In this document: positions 52,864-63,839 of the stretch, piece after piece | How positions within the stretch are numbered: position 1 is the stretch's first letter | How the letters are laid out: each line of letters starts with the position of its first letter | NCBI RefSeq assembly: GCF_000730565.1 | Contig: NZ_BBIQ01000021.1 | Coordinates: 24,991 to 88,990 of the forward strand | DNA length: 64,000 nt | Direction of reading: 5' to 3' | Origin: Pseudomonas fulva NBRC 16637 = DSM 17717 | Lineage (GTDB): Bacteria; Pseudomonadota; Gammaproteobacteria; Pseudomonadales; Pseudomonadaceae | Position numbers and translations under genes: made by a program | The notes under the pieces: generated by a model | Told to the model about the DNA's origin: nothing | The model's input: only the letters and a program-made list of their open reading frames with translations | Databases searched by the model: none

Positions 52864-52926
52864 ATGCAATTGCCAGACATGTACATGCTTCACCTTGACG
52901 CCGGGCGCCGCGTGGTTTGCCTATGA
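52864..52926 (+). CDS. Possible 20-codon leader ORF coupled to the DUF4892 gene
   Basis: ATG preceded by AGGGAG at 6 nt, a better ribosome binding site than that of the following gene. It encodes MQLPDMYMLHLDAGRRVVCL and stops in an ATGA overlap with the start of the DUF4892 gene. It may be translated mainly to deliver ribosomes to the next start. The peptide has no recognised function. Confidence 0.4.
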   Translation: MQLPDMYMLHLDAGRRVVCL

Positions 52927-53717
52927 CTGCGCCTGTCGCCTGGCGTTGCCTGCTGGCCGCCGGTACGCTGCTCGCCAGCTCTACGCTCTGGGCCGGCGGC
53001 CTGCCCGTGCCAGTGGACGCCAAGATTGTCGACCAGCGCCCCGCCGTGGAGCAGGAGCGTGTCTACCCATTGGGGCCACTGCGCAAGATCAGCGGCCGTC
53101 TGCGGGTGGAGGATAAAGTCGAGAGCCGTGGCCAGGTCAGCTCCACGACCTATGAACTGCCGGTTGAGCGCTCTGCGCGGGAGGCGTTCACGCGCGCGCG
53201 CGAGAGCTTGCAGCAAGAAGGCGGGTACCCGTTGTTCTGGTGCCAAGGCCGCGATTGTGGCGAGGCCAGCCTGTGGGCCAACGAAGTCTTTGCCAATGCT
53301 CGGCTCAATGGTGGCGATGAGCGCCAGGCGTTCATCCTGCTACGCCGCTCTGCCGACCAGGCTGATACGTTGGTCGCACTCTACAGCGTAACCCGTGGCA
53401 ACCGGCGGGCCTACCTGCATGTGGAGGAGTTCGTCGCAGCCCACCCGTTGGGTGAGCTGCTGCCCACGGCTGCAACCGTGCTGCGTGAGATGCGTGACAC
53501 CGGCAAGCTTGATTATCCTGATTTGAGCGACCCGCAGCCGGCCTGGGCAACCCTGCTTGCACGCAGCCTCAACCTGGACAGCACCTTGCGCGCCACCCTC
53601 AGCGGCGCCCAGGCCGAGGCCTGGCGTGAAGCGCTGATAAAGGCCGGTGTACGCAGCGCTCGCCTGGAAGTCGGCGACTCGCCCACCGATGGCCTGCACC
53701 TCGAACTGATTCGTTGA
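52923..53717 (+). CDS. DUF4892 periplasmic protein
   Basis: A 264-aa exported protein. A signal peptide (VAWRCLLAAGTLLASSTLWA) precedes a domain typical of DUF4892 with IVDQRPAVEQERVYPLG, YELPVERSAREAF and FWCQGRDCGEASLWANEVF, the last containing two conserved Cys. Function unknown. It has no good ribosome binding site of its own and overlaps the 20-codon ORF by ATGA. The AI-2E-family gene follows almost without a gap. Confidence 0.8.
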   Translation: MTAPVAWRCLLAAGTLLASSTLWAGGLPVPVDAKIVDQRPAVEQERVYPLGPLRKISGRLRVEDKVESRGQVSSTTYELPVERSAREAFTRARESLQQEGGYPLFWCQGRDCGEASLWANEVFANARLNGGDERQAFILLRRSADQADTLVALYSVTRGNRRAYLHVEEFVAAHPLGELLPTAATVLREMRDTGKLDYPDLSDPQPAWATLLARSLNLDSTLRATLSGAQAEAWREALIKAGVRSARLEVGDSPTDGLHLELIR

Positions 53718-53728
53718 CGGGCAAGACC

Positions 53729-54778
53729 ATGGTTGAAAATGACCGCCTGCTGATCCAGATCCTGTTGCTGGCATTGCTGGGCGCCGGCCTGTGGGTCATG
53801 GCCCCCTTCATTTCGGCGCTGCTGTGGGGGGCCATCCTCGCATTCGCCAGCTGGCCCCTGATGCGTTTTCTCACCCGCGTGCTGGGTGGACGCGAAACCC
53901 TCGCCGCCGGTCTGTTGACCAGCGCCTGGATCCTTATCGTGGCGCTGCCTTTGGTCTGGCTGGGCTTCAACCTGGCCGACCACATTCGTGATGCAACCTT
54001 GTTCGTGCGTGATGTGCAGGTCGATGGCCTGCCGGATGCGCCCGTGTGGCTGGTCGACATCCCGTTGGTAGGCGAACGCATGGCCAGCTGGTGGTCGTCG
54101 CTGGACCAGCAGGGTGCTGCGCTACTGGCGTCGGTCAAACCCTACCTGGGGCAAGTGGGTAACTGGTTGCTGGCCCGCAGCGCGCAGATCGGCAGTGGCG
54201 TGCTGGAGCTCACCCTGAGCCTGGTCTTCGTGTTCTTCTTCTATCGCGACGGGCCGCGGCTCTCGGCGTTCGTGCTGCGGCTGCTGCACCGGCTGACCGG
54301 CGAGCGTGCCGAGTATTACCTGAACCTGGTAGCCGGCACGGTGCAACGGGTGGTCAACGGTGTGATCGGTACGGCGGCGGCGCAAGCCCTGCTCGCCTTG
54401 ATCGGCTTTCTCATCGCAGGCGTGCCGGGTGCCATCGTGCTTGGGTTGGTCACCTTCATGCTCAGCCTGATCCCCATGGGCCCGCCGCTGGCCTGGCTGC
54501 CGGTGACCGGCTGGCTGGTCTGGAAGGGTGAGTACGGCATGGCGATCTTCATGGGCATCTGGGGCACCTTCGTCATCAGTGGCGTGGACAACGTGCTCAA
54601 GCCCTACCTGATCAGCCGTGGCGGAGACCTACCGCTGGTGATCGTGTTGCTCGGCGTGTTCGGCGGCCTGATTGCCTTCGGCTTCATCGGCCTGTTCATT
54701 GGCCCGACGTTATTGGCCATAGGCTACAGCCTGCTGCTGGACTGGAGTCGCAACGTGCAGCCCACCCCAACTGCCTAG
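53729..54778 (+). CDS. AI-2E/PerM family membrane protein
   Basis: A 349-aa inner-membrane protein with about eight helices. The N-terminal pair (LIQILLLALLGAGLWVMAPF, then a second helix) and the C-terminal block (NGVIGTAAAQALLALIGFLI, GVDNVLKPYLISRG, GGLIAFGFIGLFIGPTLLAIGYSLL in part) are those of the AI-2E exporter-like family (PF01594). Family members include TqsA and sodium/proton antiporters, so transport of a signal molecule is not established here. A TTG at 53714 overlapping the preceding stop is an alternative start. Confidence 0.83.
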   Translation: MVENDRLLIQILLLALLGAGLWVMAPFISALLWGAILAFASWPLMRFLTRVLGGRETLAAGLLTSAWILIVALPLVWLGFNLADHIRDATLFVRDVQVDGLPDAPVWLVDIPLVGERMASWWSSLDQQGAALLASVKPYLGQVGNWLLARSAQIGSGVLELTLSLVFVFFFYRDGPRLSAFVLRLLHRLTGERAEYYLNLVAGTVQRVVNGVIGTAAAQALLALIGFLIAGVPGAIVLGLVTFMLSLIPMGPPLAWLPVTGWLVWKGEYGMAIFMGIWGTFVISGVDNVLKPYLISRGGDLPLVIVLLGVFGGLIAFGFIGLFIGPTLLAIGYSLLLDWSRNVQPTPTA

Positions 54779-54801
54779 CCCTGCTGCCTGGCCGAACACC
54801 T

Positions 54802-54821
54802 TTCTTTACGTGTTCTTTATG
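54802..54821. promoter_or_regulatory. Candidate KdpE-binding direct repeat upstream of kdpF
   Basis: TTCTTTACG (54802-54810) and TTCTTTATG (54813-54821) differ at one base and start 11 bp apart, one helical turn. They lie about 90 nt before kdpF. An inverted repeat CTTTACG / CGTAAAG (54848-54854, 54875-54881) follows. The consensus of KdpE in pseudomonads is not known to me. Confidence 0.4.
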
Positions 54822-54912
54822 CCAGGCCTGCCGCTTCGATCTCGAGCCTTTACGCTGGCCTGACCGAAAATCCCCGTAAAGCGGCCACTGCCGCATCAAC
54901 GGGGAATCATTC

Positions 54913-55002
54913 ATGAACGTGCTCGAAGGGATGTCACTGCTGATCGCGGTGGCCATGGCGGTGTACCTGCTGACGGCGCTATTGCGCGCCGATCGCAGTT
55001 AA
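54913..55002 (+). CDS. kdpF: KdpF, small membrane subunit of the potassium pump
   Basis: A 29-aa single-helix peptide (NVLEGMSLLIAVAMAVYLLT, ending LLRADRS) that stabilises the KdpFABC complex. It is too short for most gene callers. Its position directly before kdpA, 10 nt away, and its hydrophobic helix with a basic C-terminus identify it. Confidence 0.88.
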   Translation: MNVLEGMSLLIAVAMAVYLLTALLRADRS

Positions 55003-55012
55003 GGGGTCGCCC

Positions 55013-56707
55013 ATGCATGCCTACGATATCGCCTTGCTGCTGGCCTTCTTCGCCATAGTCCTGCTACCGGCCCCTTGGCTGGGAAGGTTCTACTTCAATG
55101 TCATGGAGGGCCGGCGCACGTGGCTTACGCCATTACTGGGACCGATCGAAAATGCCTGCTACCGGCTGGCTGGGATTTGCCCATCGCAGCAACAGGGCTG
55201 GCGCCACTATGCCCTGGCGCTGCTGATCTTCAATTTGGTTGGGTTCCTCCTGCTGTTCGGCGCGCTGTTGGGCCAAGGCCTTCTGCCGTTGAATCCGCAG
55301 CGCTTACCCGGTCTTGAGTGGTCGCTGGCCTTCAACACCGCGGTCAGTTTCGTGACCAACACCAACTGGCAGGCCTACAGTGGCGAGGCCTCCATCAGCT
55401 ACCTGAACCAGATGCTCGGCCTGACCGTGCAGAACTTCGTCAGTGCTGCCACGGGCCTGGCCGTGCTGGTAGCCCTGTGCCGTGGTATCGCCCGTCGCAG
55501 CAGTGCGGCCCTGGGCAATTTCTGGGTGGACATGACCCGGGCCACGCTTTATGGGCTTTTGCCCATGTCCTTGCTGCTGGCGCTGCTGTTGGTCTGGCAG
55601 GGCGTGCCACAGACCTTCAGCGACTATGCCCATGCCCTGACGTTGCAAGGGGCCGAGCAGTTGATCCCGCTCGGCCCGGCAGCCAGCCAGATTGCGATCA
55701 AGCAGCTGGGTACCAACGGCGGCGGCTTCTTCGGCGTCAATTCGGCGCATCCGTTTGAAAACCCGACAGCGTGGAGCAACCTGTTCGAGGTATCGGCGAT
55801 CATCCTGATTCCCGTGGCTCTGGTGTTCATGTTCGGCCATTACGTGAAAGACTTGCGCCAGAGCCGCGCCATTGTGGCCTGCATGCTTGCACTGTTTCTG
55901 GTCGGCGGCGCCTCGGCCTTGTGGGCCGAACATCAGCCCAACCCAGCGCTGCACGCCAGCGAGGTAGAGCAGGCAGCCCCTCTGGAAGGCAAGGAAAGTC
56001 GCTTTGGCACCACCGGATCGGTGTTGTGGACGGTCACCACCACGGCCGCTTCCAACGGTTCGGTCAATGCCATGCACGACAGCCTCAACCCACTGACCGG
56101 CATGGTGGCCATGGTCAACATGATGGTCGGCGAAGTCATCTTCGGCGGCGTCGGGGCGGGCCTGTACGGCATGTTGCTGTTCGTGCTGATCGCGGTGTTT
56201 CTCTGCGGGCTGATGATCGGCCGCACGCCGGAATACCTGGGCAAGAAGCTTCAAGCCCGTGAGGTGCAGCTGTTGGTGGCGACCTTGTTGGTGATGCCGG
56301 TCGGCGTGCTGGTACTGGCCGCCGTCGCTGCCAGCCAGCCAGGGCCGGCCACAGCGGTCAGCAACCCCGGTGCCCATGGCTTCAGCCAGTTGCTGTATGC
56401 CTATACCTCCGGGGCCGCCAACAACGGGTCAGCCTTCGCAGGCTTTGGCGCCAACACGGTGTTTCACAACCTCATGATCGGTCTGGCGATGCTGATCGGC
56501 CGTTTTGGTTACATCCTGCCAATCCTGGCGCTGGCAGGGAGCCTGGCAGCCAAGCCACAGGCACCTCAAGGCCCCAACAGCTTCCCCACCCATGGGCCAC
56601 TGTTCACCTTCCTGCTGCTGCTGACCATCTTGCTGGTAGGCGGGCTGACCTTCCTGCCGACCTTGGCCTTGGGGCCGATTGCCGACCATTTTAGCCAGGC
56701 CTATTGA
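55013..56707 (+). CDS. kdpA: KdpA, potassium-binding channel subunit
   Basis: A 564-aa membrane subunit that forms the selectivity filter of the high-affinity K+ pump. About ten hydrophobic helices are present. Filter-type loops are seen as FVTNTNWQAYSGE, GTNGGGFFGVNSAHPFENP, TTTAASNGSVNAMHDSLNP and TSGAANNGSAFAGFG. Full family length. It follows kdpF by 10 nt. Confidence 0.96.
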   Translation: MHAYDIALLLAFFAIVLLPAPWLGRFYFNVMEGRRTWLTPLLGPIENACYRLAGICPSQQQGWRHYALALLIFNLVGFLLLFGALLGQGLLPLNPQRLPGLEWSLAFNTAVSFVTNTNWQAYSGEASISYLNQMLGLTVQNFVSAATGLAVLVALCRGIARRSSAALGNFWVDMTRATLYGLLPMSLLLALLLVWQGVPQTFSDYAHALTLQGAEQLIPLGPAASQIAIKQLGTNGGGFFGVNSAHPFENPTAWSNLFEVSAIILIPVALVFMFGHYVKDLRQSRAIVACMLALFLVGGASALWAEHQPNPALHASEVEQAAPLEGKESRFGTTGSVLWTVTTTAASNGSVNAMHDSLNPLTGMVAMVNMMVGEVIFGGVGAGLYGMLLFVLIAVFLCGLMIGRTPEYLGKKLQAREVQLLVATLLVMPVGVLVLAAVAASQPGPATAVSNPGAHGFSQLLYAYTSGAANNGSAFAGFGANTVFHNLMIGLAMLIGRFGYILPILALAGSLAAKPQAPQGPNSFPTHGPLFTFLLLLTILLVGGLTFLPTLALGPIADHFSQAY

Positions 56708-56710
56708 GAG

Positions 56711-58771
<2,061 letters not shown>

Positions 58772-58781
58772 GGAGGCCATC

Positions 58782-59348
58782 ATGACTGCATACCTACGCC
58801 CGGCCCTGAGTCTGCTCCTGTCGATGACCTTTCTGACGGGTGCGCTGTACCCCTTGGCAGTCACGGGTATTGCCCAGGTGGCGTTCCCCTACCAGGCCAA
58901 TGGCAGCCTGGTGCAAGACGAGCAGGGGCGTGTGCGCGGCTCTGCCTTGATCGCCCAGCGCTTCGAGGGTGACGGTTGGTTTCATTCCCGTCCTTCGGCA
59001 GGTGATTTCGCGACCGTGGCCAGCAGCGCGAGCAACCTTGCCCCTGGCAATCCCGCGTTGATGCAGCGTGTCCAGGCACAGGCGGGTGCGTTGTACCGGC
59101 CAGGGCAAGGGCCGGTCCCCTTGGCCTTGGTCACGACCTCGGGCAGTGGGCTGGACCCCCACCTGCCGCCGCAGGCCGTGGCGTATCAGTTGCCACGGGT
59201 AGCTGCCGCCCGGCATCTACCCGTCGAACGCTTGCAGAGTCTGCTCGAAGCCGCCACGCTGCGCCCATTGGTGGGCCCTGCGGTGGTCAACGTCCTGGCC
59301 CTTAACCAGGCGCTGGAAAAGACGAGCCGTTCGGGCCAGGGCCTGTGA
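58782..59348 (+). CDS. kdpC: KdpC, potassium pump accessory subunit
   Basis: A 188-aa subunit with one N-terminal membrane helix (PALSLLLSMTFLTGALYPLA) and a periplasmic domain. Family motifs are GSALIAQRFEGDGWFHSRPS, SSASNLAPGNPAL, TTSGSGLDPHLPP and LGPAVVNVLALN-type ending (seen as PLVGPAVVNVLALNQAL). AGGAGG lies 6 nt before the ATG. It is the last structural gene of the pump. kdpD follows after 22 nt. Confidence 0.95.
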   Translation: MTAYLRPALSLLLSMTFLTGALYPLAVTGIAQVAFPYQANGSLVQDEQGRVRGSALIAQRFEGDGWFHSRPSAGDFATVASSASNLAPGNPALMQRVQAQAGALYRPGQGPVPLALVTTSGSGLDPHLPPQAVAYQLPRVAAARHLPVERLQSLLEAATLRPLVGPAVVNVLALNQALEKTSRSGQGL

Positions 59349-59370
59349 CCCTTGCTGTGAAGGAAATCCC

Positions 59371-62025
59371 ATGAGTGACTCCGACCGCGCCGATGCGCTG
59401 CTGGCGAATTTCCCCCAGCCAGGGCGAGGCCGGCTGAAGGTGTTTCTTGGCGCCGCGCCCGGTGTCGGCAAGACCTTTGCCATGCTCACCCACGCCCATG
59501 CCCAGCAGCGCATGGGCCGCCCGGTACTGGTAGGCGTGGTCGAAACCCATGGCCGTGCCGAAACCGAGGCCCTGTTGGCAGGCTTGCGCCAGCAACCGAT
59601 GCTACGCACCCGTTACCGGGGCGTGACCTTGCACGAAATGGACCTGGATGGGGTGCTCGGTACCCCGGGCAGCCTGGTGCTGGTGGACGAGTTGGCCCAC
59701 AGCAACGCACCGGGCAGCCGCCACGCCAAGCGCTGGCAGGATGTGCAGGAACTGCTGGCCGCCGGCATCGACGTCTACACCACGGTCAATGTCCAGCACC
59801 TGGAGAGCCTCAACGACAAGGTGCGCGATATCACCGGTGTCCTGGTGCGTGAAACGGTGCCGGACTGGGTGGTGCACGAAGCGTTCGACCTGTTGCTGGT
59901 GGACTTGCCGCCGCGCGACCTGCTCGAACGCTTGCGCGAAGGCAAGGTGTATGTGCCTGAGCAAGCGCGCGCAGCCATCGACGCATTCTTTTCCCAGCGC
60001 AACCTCAGCGCGCTGCGCGAACTGGCCATGCAGGCCGCTGCCGCCCAGGTCGATGCCGATGCGGCCCAGGGCTATCGCCAAGGCGGCGCTGCAGCGCCAG
60101 CGCTGCGTGGGCGCTTGCTGGTCGGTGTGGATGGCGATGACCAGGCCGAGCGCTTGGTGCGTCATGCCAGCCGCGTGGCGCAGCGCCGGCACCTACCCTG
60201 GAGCCTGGTCCACGTGGATAACGGTCGCCTGCGCGACGAGACCGGGCGCCAGCGGTTACAGGCCGCCCAGCAACTGGCCGAGCGCCTGGGTGGGGACGTG
60301 GTCGTGCTGCGCGCCGCGGAGGTGGCCCGTACACTGATCGAGCATGCCCGAGAGCGGCGTGCCAGCGTGGTACTGGTCGGACAGTCCCGAGACCGGTGGC
60401 GCCGCCGCCTGTTCGGCGCTGGTGTCGCTGCACGGCTGTTGCGGGCCAGTCAGGGTCTGGAGGTCAATGTGCTCGATCGCGACGTCCTGCGCTCGGCACC
60501 CAAGCCAACGGCCCGGTATGCGTGGGTGTGGCGACATTACCTGCTGGCGCTGGCAGCGACCGCTCTGGCGGCGGGCCTGGCCTGGGCAGTGGCCAGCGTG
60601 CTGGCATTGCCCAACATTTCCCTGGTGTTTCTGGCAGCGGTCCTGCTGGTGGCGGTGCGCACCAGCCTTGGCCCCGCCCTGGCCTGTGCGCTGCTTTCAT
60701 TCCTGGCGTACGATTTTCTGTTCATTCCGCCCAACTTTTCCCTGAGTATCCAGCGCGAAGAGGACGTGCTGACCCTGGTGTTCTTCCTGCTGATGGCCGC
60801 GCTCACGGGTAACCTGGCCGCGCGCCAGCGCAGCCAGTTGCAGGCCCTGCGTGAAACCCAGGCGCAAACCATCCAGTTGTTGGACCTGTCTCGACGCCTG
60901 ACCGGGGCCACGGACCGTCAGGCGGTGCTGGAGGTTGCGCACCAGCACCTCGATGGTCGGCTTGGCTGGCAGGTCTGCATCCTGCAGCGCGACGAGCATG
61001 GCCAACTGCACATAGCCAGCGGCGGTCCCATTGCTTTCACCGATAACGAGCGCGCCGCGGCCCAGTGGGCCTGGCAGCACGACCAGGCGGCCGGGCGCAG
61101 CAGCGACACCCTGCCCGAAGGGCGTTGGTGGTGGTGGCCCTTGACCGTGGACAGCCAGCCTCTGGCCTTGATGGGTGTGTCTGAGCGCCCAGGCCAGGCA
61201 CTCAGTGGCCCCGACCGGCGATTGCTTCGTGGCTTGGCGCAGCCTGTGGCCCAAGCCCTGGCGCGGGCGCAGTTGTCCGAGCAGTTGGAGGCGGCGCGTC
61301 TGCACGGTGAGACCGAACAACTGCGCAGTGCGTTGCTGGCCTCCGTATCCCACGACTTGCGCACGCCGCTGACGTCCATGCGCGGCAGCATCGACAGTTT
61401 GCTGGCGTTGGGCGAGGCCCTTGCCGAGTCGGACCGGCGTGAGCTGCTCGAAGGCACCCGCGACGAAGCCGAGCGGCTGGACCGCTATATTCAGAACCTG
61501 CTGGACATGACCCGCCTGGGGCACGGCAGTCTCAAGCTGGCACGGGACTGGGTAGCGCCTGCCGACATCGTGGGCAGCGCGTTGCATCGACTGCGCGCCG
61601 TGCTGGCACCCCTGAACCTGGAAACTCAGGTGCCGGCCAACTTGCCGCTGCTGTTCGTGCATGCCGCGTTGGTCGAGCAGGCCCTGGTCAACGTGCTCGA
61701 GAATGCCGCGCGGTTTTCGCCTGCTCAGGGGCGGCTGCGCGTCGAGGTGACGGCGCGCGACCAGCAACTGCACATCGCCGTCAGCGATGAAGGCCCTGGC
61801 ATTGCCCTGGCAGATCGGGACAAGGTCTTCGACATGTTCTACACCGCTGCCCGCGGTGATCGCGGTGGTCAGGGCACCGGCCTGGGCTTGGCGATCTGCC
61901 AGGGGATGATCGGGGCACATGGCGGTCAGGTCAGGGTTGGCGAGGGCATCGATGGCGTTGGCACCTGCATGACTTTATGCTTGCCGCTGCCTACCCAACC
62001 GGATACCGGAAGCGACGTGCCATGA
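59371..62025 (+). CDS. kdpD: KdpD, potassium-responsive sensor histidine kinase
   Basis: An 884-aa kinase controlling kdpFABC. The N-terminal KdpD domain has Walker A GAAPGVGKT (residues 27-35) and VDELAHSNAPGSRHAKRWQD. A Usp-like domain (about 245-370) and four short membrane helices of the DUF4118 region (about 390-490) follow. Next come a GAF region, the phospho-His661 in ASVSHDLRTPLTS, and an ATPase domain with NVLENAARFSP, DEGPGI and GQGTGLGLAI. Full length. Its stop overlaps the kdpE start. Confidence 0.95.
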   Translation: MSDSDRADALLANFPQPGRGRLKVFLGAAPGVGKTFAMLTHAHAQQRMGRPVLVGVVETHGRAETEALLAGLRQQPMLRTRYRGVTLHEMDLDGVLGTPGSLVLVDELAHSNAPGSRHAKRWQDVQELLAAGIDVYTTVNVQHLESLNDKVRDITGVLVRETVPDWVVHEAFDLLLVDLPPRDLLERLREGKVYVPEQARAAIDAFFSQRNLSALRELAMQAAAAQVDADAAQGYRQGGAAAPALRGRLLVGVDGDDQAERLVRHASRVAQRRHLPWSLVHVDNGRLRDETGRQRLQAAQQLAERLGGDVVVLRAAEVARTLIEHARERRASVVLVGQSRDRWRRRLFGAGVAARLLRASQGLEVNVLDRDVLRSAPKPTARYAWVWRHYLLALAATALAAGLAWAVASVLALPNISLVFLAAVLLVAVRTSLGPALACALLSFLAYDFLFIPPNFSLSIQREEDVLTLVFFLLMAALTGNLAARQRSQLQALRETQAQTIQLLDLSRRLTGATDRQAVLEVAHQHLDGRLGWQVCILQRDEHGQLHIASGGPIAFTDNERAAAQWAWQHDQAAGRSSDTLPEGRWWWWPLTVDSQPLALMGVSERPGQALSGPDRRLLRGLAQPVAQALARAQLSEQLEAARLHGETEQLRSALLASVSHDLRTPLTSMRGSIDSLLALGEALAESDRRELLEGTRDEAERLDRYIQNLLDMTRLGHGSLKLARDWVAPADIVGSALHRLRAVLAPLNLETQVPANLPLLFVHAALVEQALVNVLENAARFSPAQGRLRVEVTARDQQLHIAVSDEGPGIALADRDKVFDMFYTAARGDRGGQGTGLGLAICQGMIGAHGGQVRVGEGIDGVGTCMTLCLPLPTQPDTGSDVP

Positions 62026-62717
62026 GCCAGACCGCCACTTTGCTGGTCATCGATGATGAGCCCCAGATCCGCAAATTCCTGCGCATCAGCCTGGCTTCCC
62101 AGGGTTATAAAGTCCTAGAAGCGGAGAACGGCACCCAGGGGCTGGCGCAGGCGGCCTTGGGTAAGCCTGACCTGGTGGTCCTGGACCTGGGCCTGCCGGA
62201 CATGGACGGGCAGCAGGTGCTGCGCGAACTGCGCCAGTGGAGCACGGTGCCGGTGGTGGTCTTGTCGGTACGCGCCAGCGAAGCGCAGAAGGTCGACGCC
62301 TTGGACAGCGGCGCCAACGACTATGTGACCAAGCCGTTTGGCATTCAGGAGTTTCTCGCGCGTATTCGTGCGCTGCTCAGGCAGATACCGCAGACGGGCG
62401 GTGCCCCAGCCTGCCTCAGCATTGGGCCGCTGACCGTCGATCTTGCCTTGCGACGCGTGACCCTGGATGACGCCGAAGTGACCTTGACCCGCAAGGAATA
62501 TGCACTGTTGGCGCAACTTGCAAGCCATCCGGGGCGCGTCATCACTCAGCAGCAACTGCTCAAGGACATCTGGGGGCCAACCCATGTGGGTGACACGCAT
62601 TATTTGCGCATCGTGGTCGGGCACCTGCGGCAAAAGCTTGGCGACGACCCAATGGCGCCGCGCTTCATTGCCACCGAGGCAGGGGTAGGGTACCGGTTGC
62701 TCGCCCCAGTGCAGTGA
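62022..62717 (+). CDS. kdpE: KdpE, OmpR-type response regulator
   Basis: A 231-aa regulator. The receiver has DDEPQIRKFLRISL and phospho-Asp55 in VVLDLGLPDMDG, then VTKPFGIQEF with the conserved Lys. The C-terminal winged helix has LTRKEYALLAQLASHPGRVI and THYLRIVVGHLRQKL. The ATG at 62022 overlaps the kdpD stop by 4 nt. An earlier in-frame start at 61977 lies inside kdpD and is rejected. No terminator is visible before the convergent LysR gene 10 nt away. Confidence 0.95.
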   Translation: MSQTATLLVIDDEPQIRKFLRISLASQGYKVLEAENGTQGLAQAALGKPDLVVLDLGLPDMDGQQVLRELRQWSTVPVVVLSVRASEAQKVDALDSGANDYVTKPFGIQEFLARIRALLRQIPQTGGAPACLSIGPLTVDLALRRVTLDDAEVTLTRKEYALLAQLASHPGRVITQQQLLKDIWGPTHVGDTHYLRIVVGHLRQKLGDDPMAPRFIATEAGVGYRLLAPVQ

Positions 62718-62727
62718 CCGGCCTGGC

Positions 62728-63633
62728 TCAGGCTCTGGGCGGGTCCTTCTCGAACAGCGTGCGGACGCTGTCCAGGTAGTGCCGTGCGCCCAGGCCCAAG
62801 GGTCTGGATTTGATCCAGATGATGTCCACCCACAGGCGCAGGCGGCTGGCCATATTGTCCATGCGCACCTCTGCCAGCGCGCCTGACGCGATGAGCGGCT
62901 CTACCAGGGGCTGTGGCAAATAAGCCCAGCCAAGGCCTGATTGCACCAGGTCCAGTGTGGCCAGGTAGCTGTCGGTCAGCCAGATGCGTCGGGACAGCAC
63001 CATGCGCGGGTCAGAGCCGGTGGGGTTGCCGGAGGCGACGATGATCTGCCGCTGTTCGGCGAAGGCTTCTTCGGGCAGGGGCATGGCACCCTGCACGCCG
63101 GCAGGGTGACGCGGGGAGGCGACGGCCACCAGTAGCTGACTGCCGGCTTCGAGAAACGACTCGCGCTCATCGATACCAGGGCGTTCGAAGACCAGTGCCA
63201 GTTGCACGGTGCCGTCGTGCAGCAAGCGGATGGCCTCGCGCTGGCTGGCCGAGCGCACCTCCACTTCCAGGCCGGGAAAGGCCTGCGCCAAGGCGTGTAG
63301 GGGTTGGCTCCAGGGCCCGGTTTGCAGTTCGGGTGCCATGGCGAGGGTCAGGCGCTTTTCCAAGCCTTGGTGCAGTTGCAGGGCCTGGGCATCGAGCAGG
63401 TTCAGCTGGCAGATCACTTGCCTGGCTTGCGGCTCCAGCGCCAGGGCTGCGCTGGTGGGCAAGGCTTTGCGGGTGGTGCGGTCGAACAGCGGCAGGTCCA
63501 GTTCTGCCTCCAGTTGCGCGATGGCCATGCTTATTGCGGATGGCACCCGGCCTAGCTTGCGCGCTGCAGCGGAAAAGGACCCGGCCTCCAGCACGGCCAG
63601 GAAGATCGTAAGGGAGTCACTGGTGAAGGCCAT
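62728..63633 (-). CDS. LysR-type transcriptional regulator
   Basis: A 301-aa regulator. The winged helix-turn-helix covers residues 1-60 (SLTIFLAVLEAGSFSAAARK, then SAISMAIAQLEAELDLPLFDR). An effector-binding domain of two lobes follows with normal length. The target is unknown: its own promoter faces away from kdp, toward the right edge, and no divergent gene is complete in the window. It is convergent with kdpE, so control of kdp is unlikely. Confidence 0.88.
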   Translation of the reverse strand: MAFTSDSLTIFLAVLEAGSFSAAARKLGRVPSAISMAIAQLEAELDLPLFDRTTRKALPTSAALALEPQARQVICQLNLLDAQALQLHQGLEKRLTLAMAPELQTGPWSQPLHALAQAFPGLEVEVRSASQREAIRLLHDGTVQLALVFERPGIDERESFLEAGSQLLVAVASPRHPAGVQGAMPLPEEAFAEQRQIIVASGNPTGSDPRMVLSRRIWLTDSYLATLDLVQSGLGWAYLPQPLVEPLIASGALAEVRMDNMASRLRLWVDIIWIKSRPLGLGARHYLDSVRTLFEKDPPRA

Positions 63634-63804
<171 letters not shown>

Positions 63805-63839
63805 TTTGGCTTTTGCTTCTAAGCGCACGGTAGTCCAGG

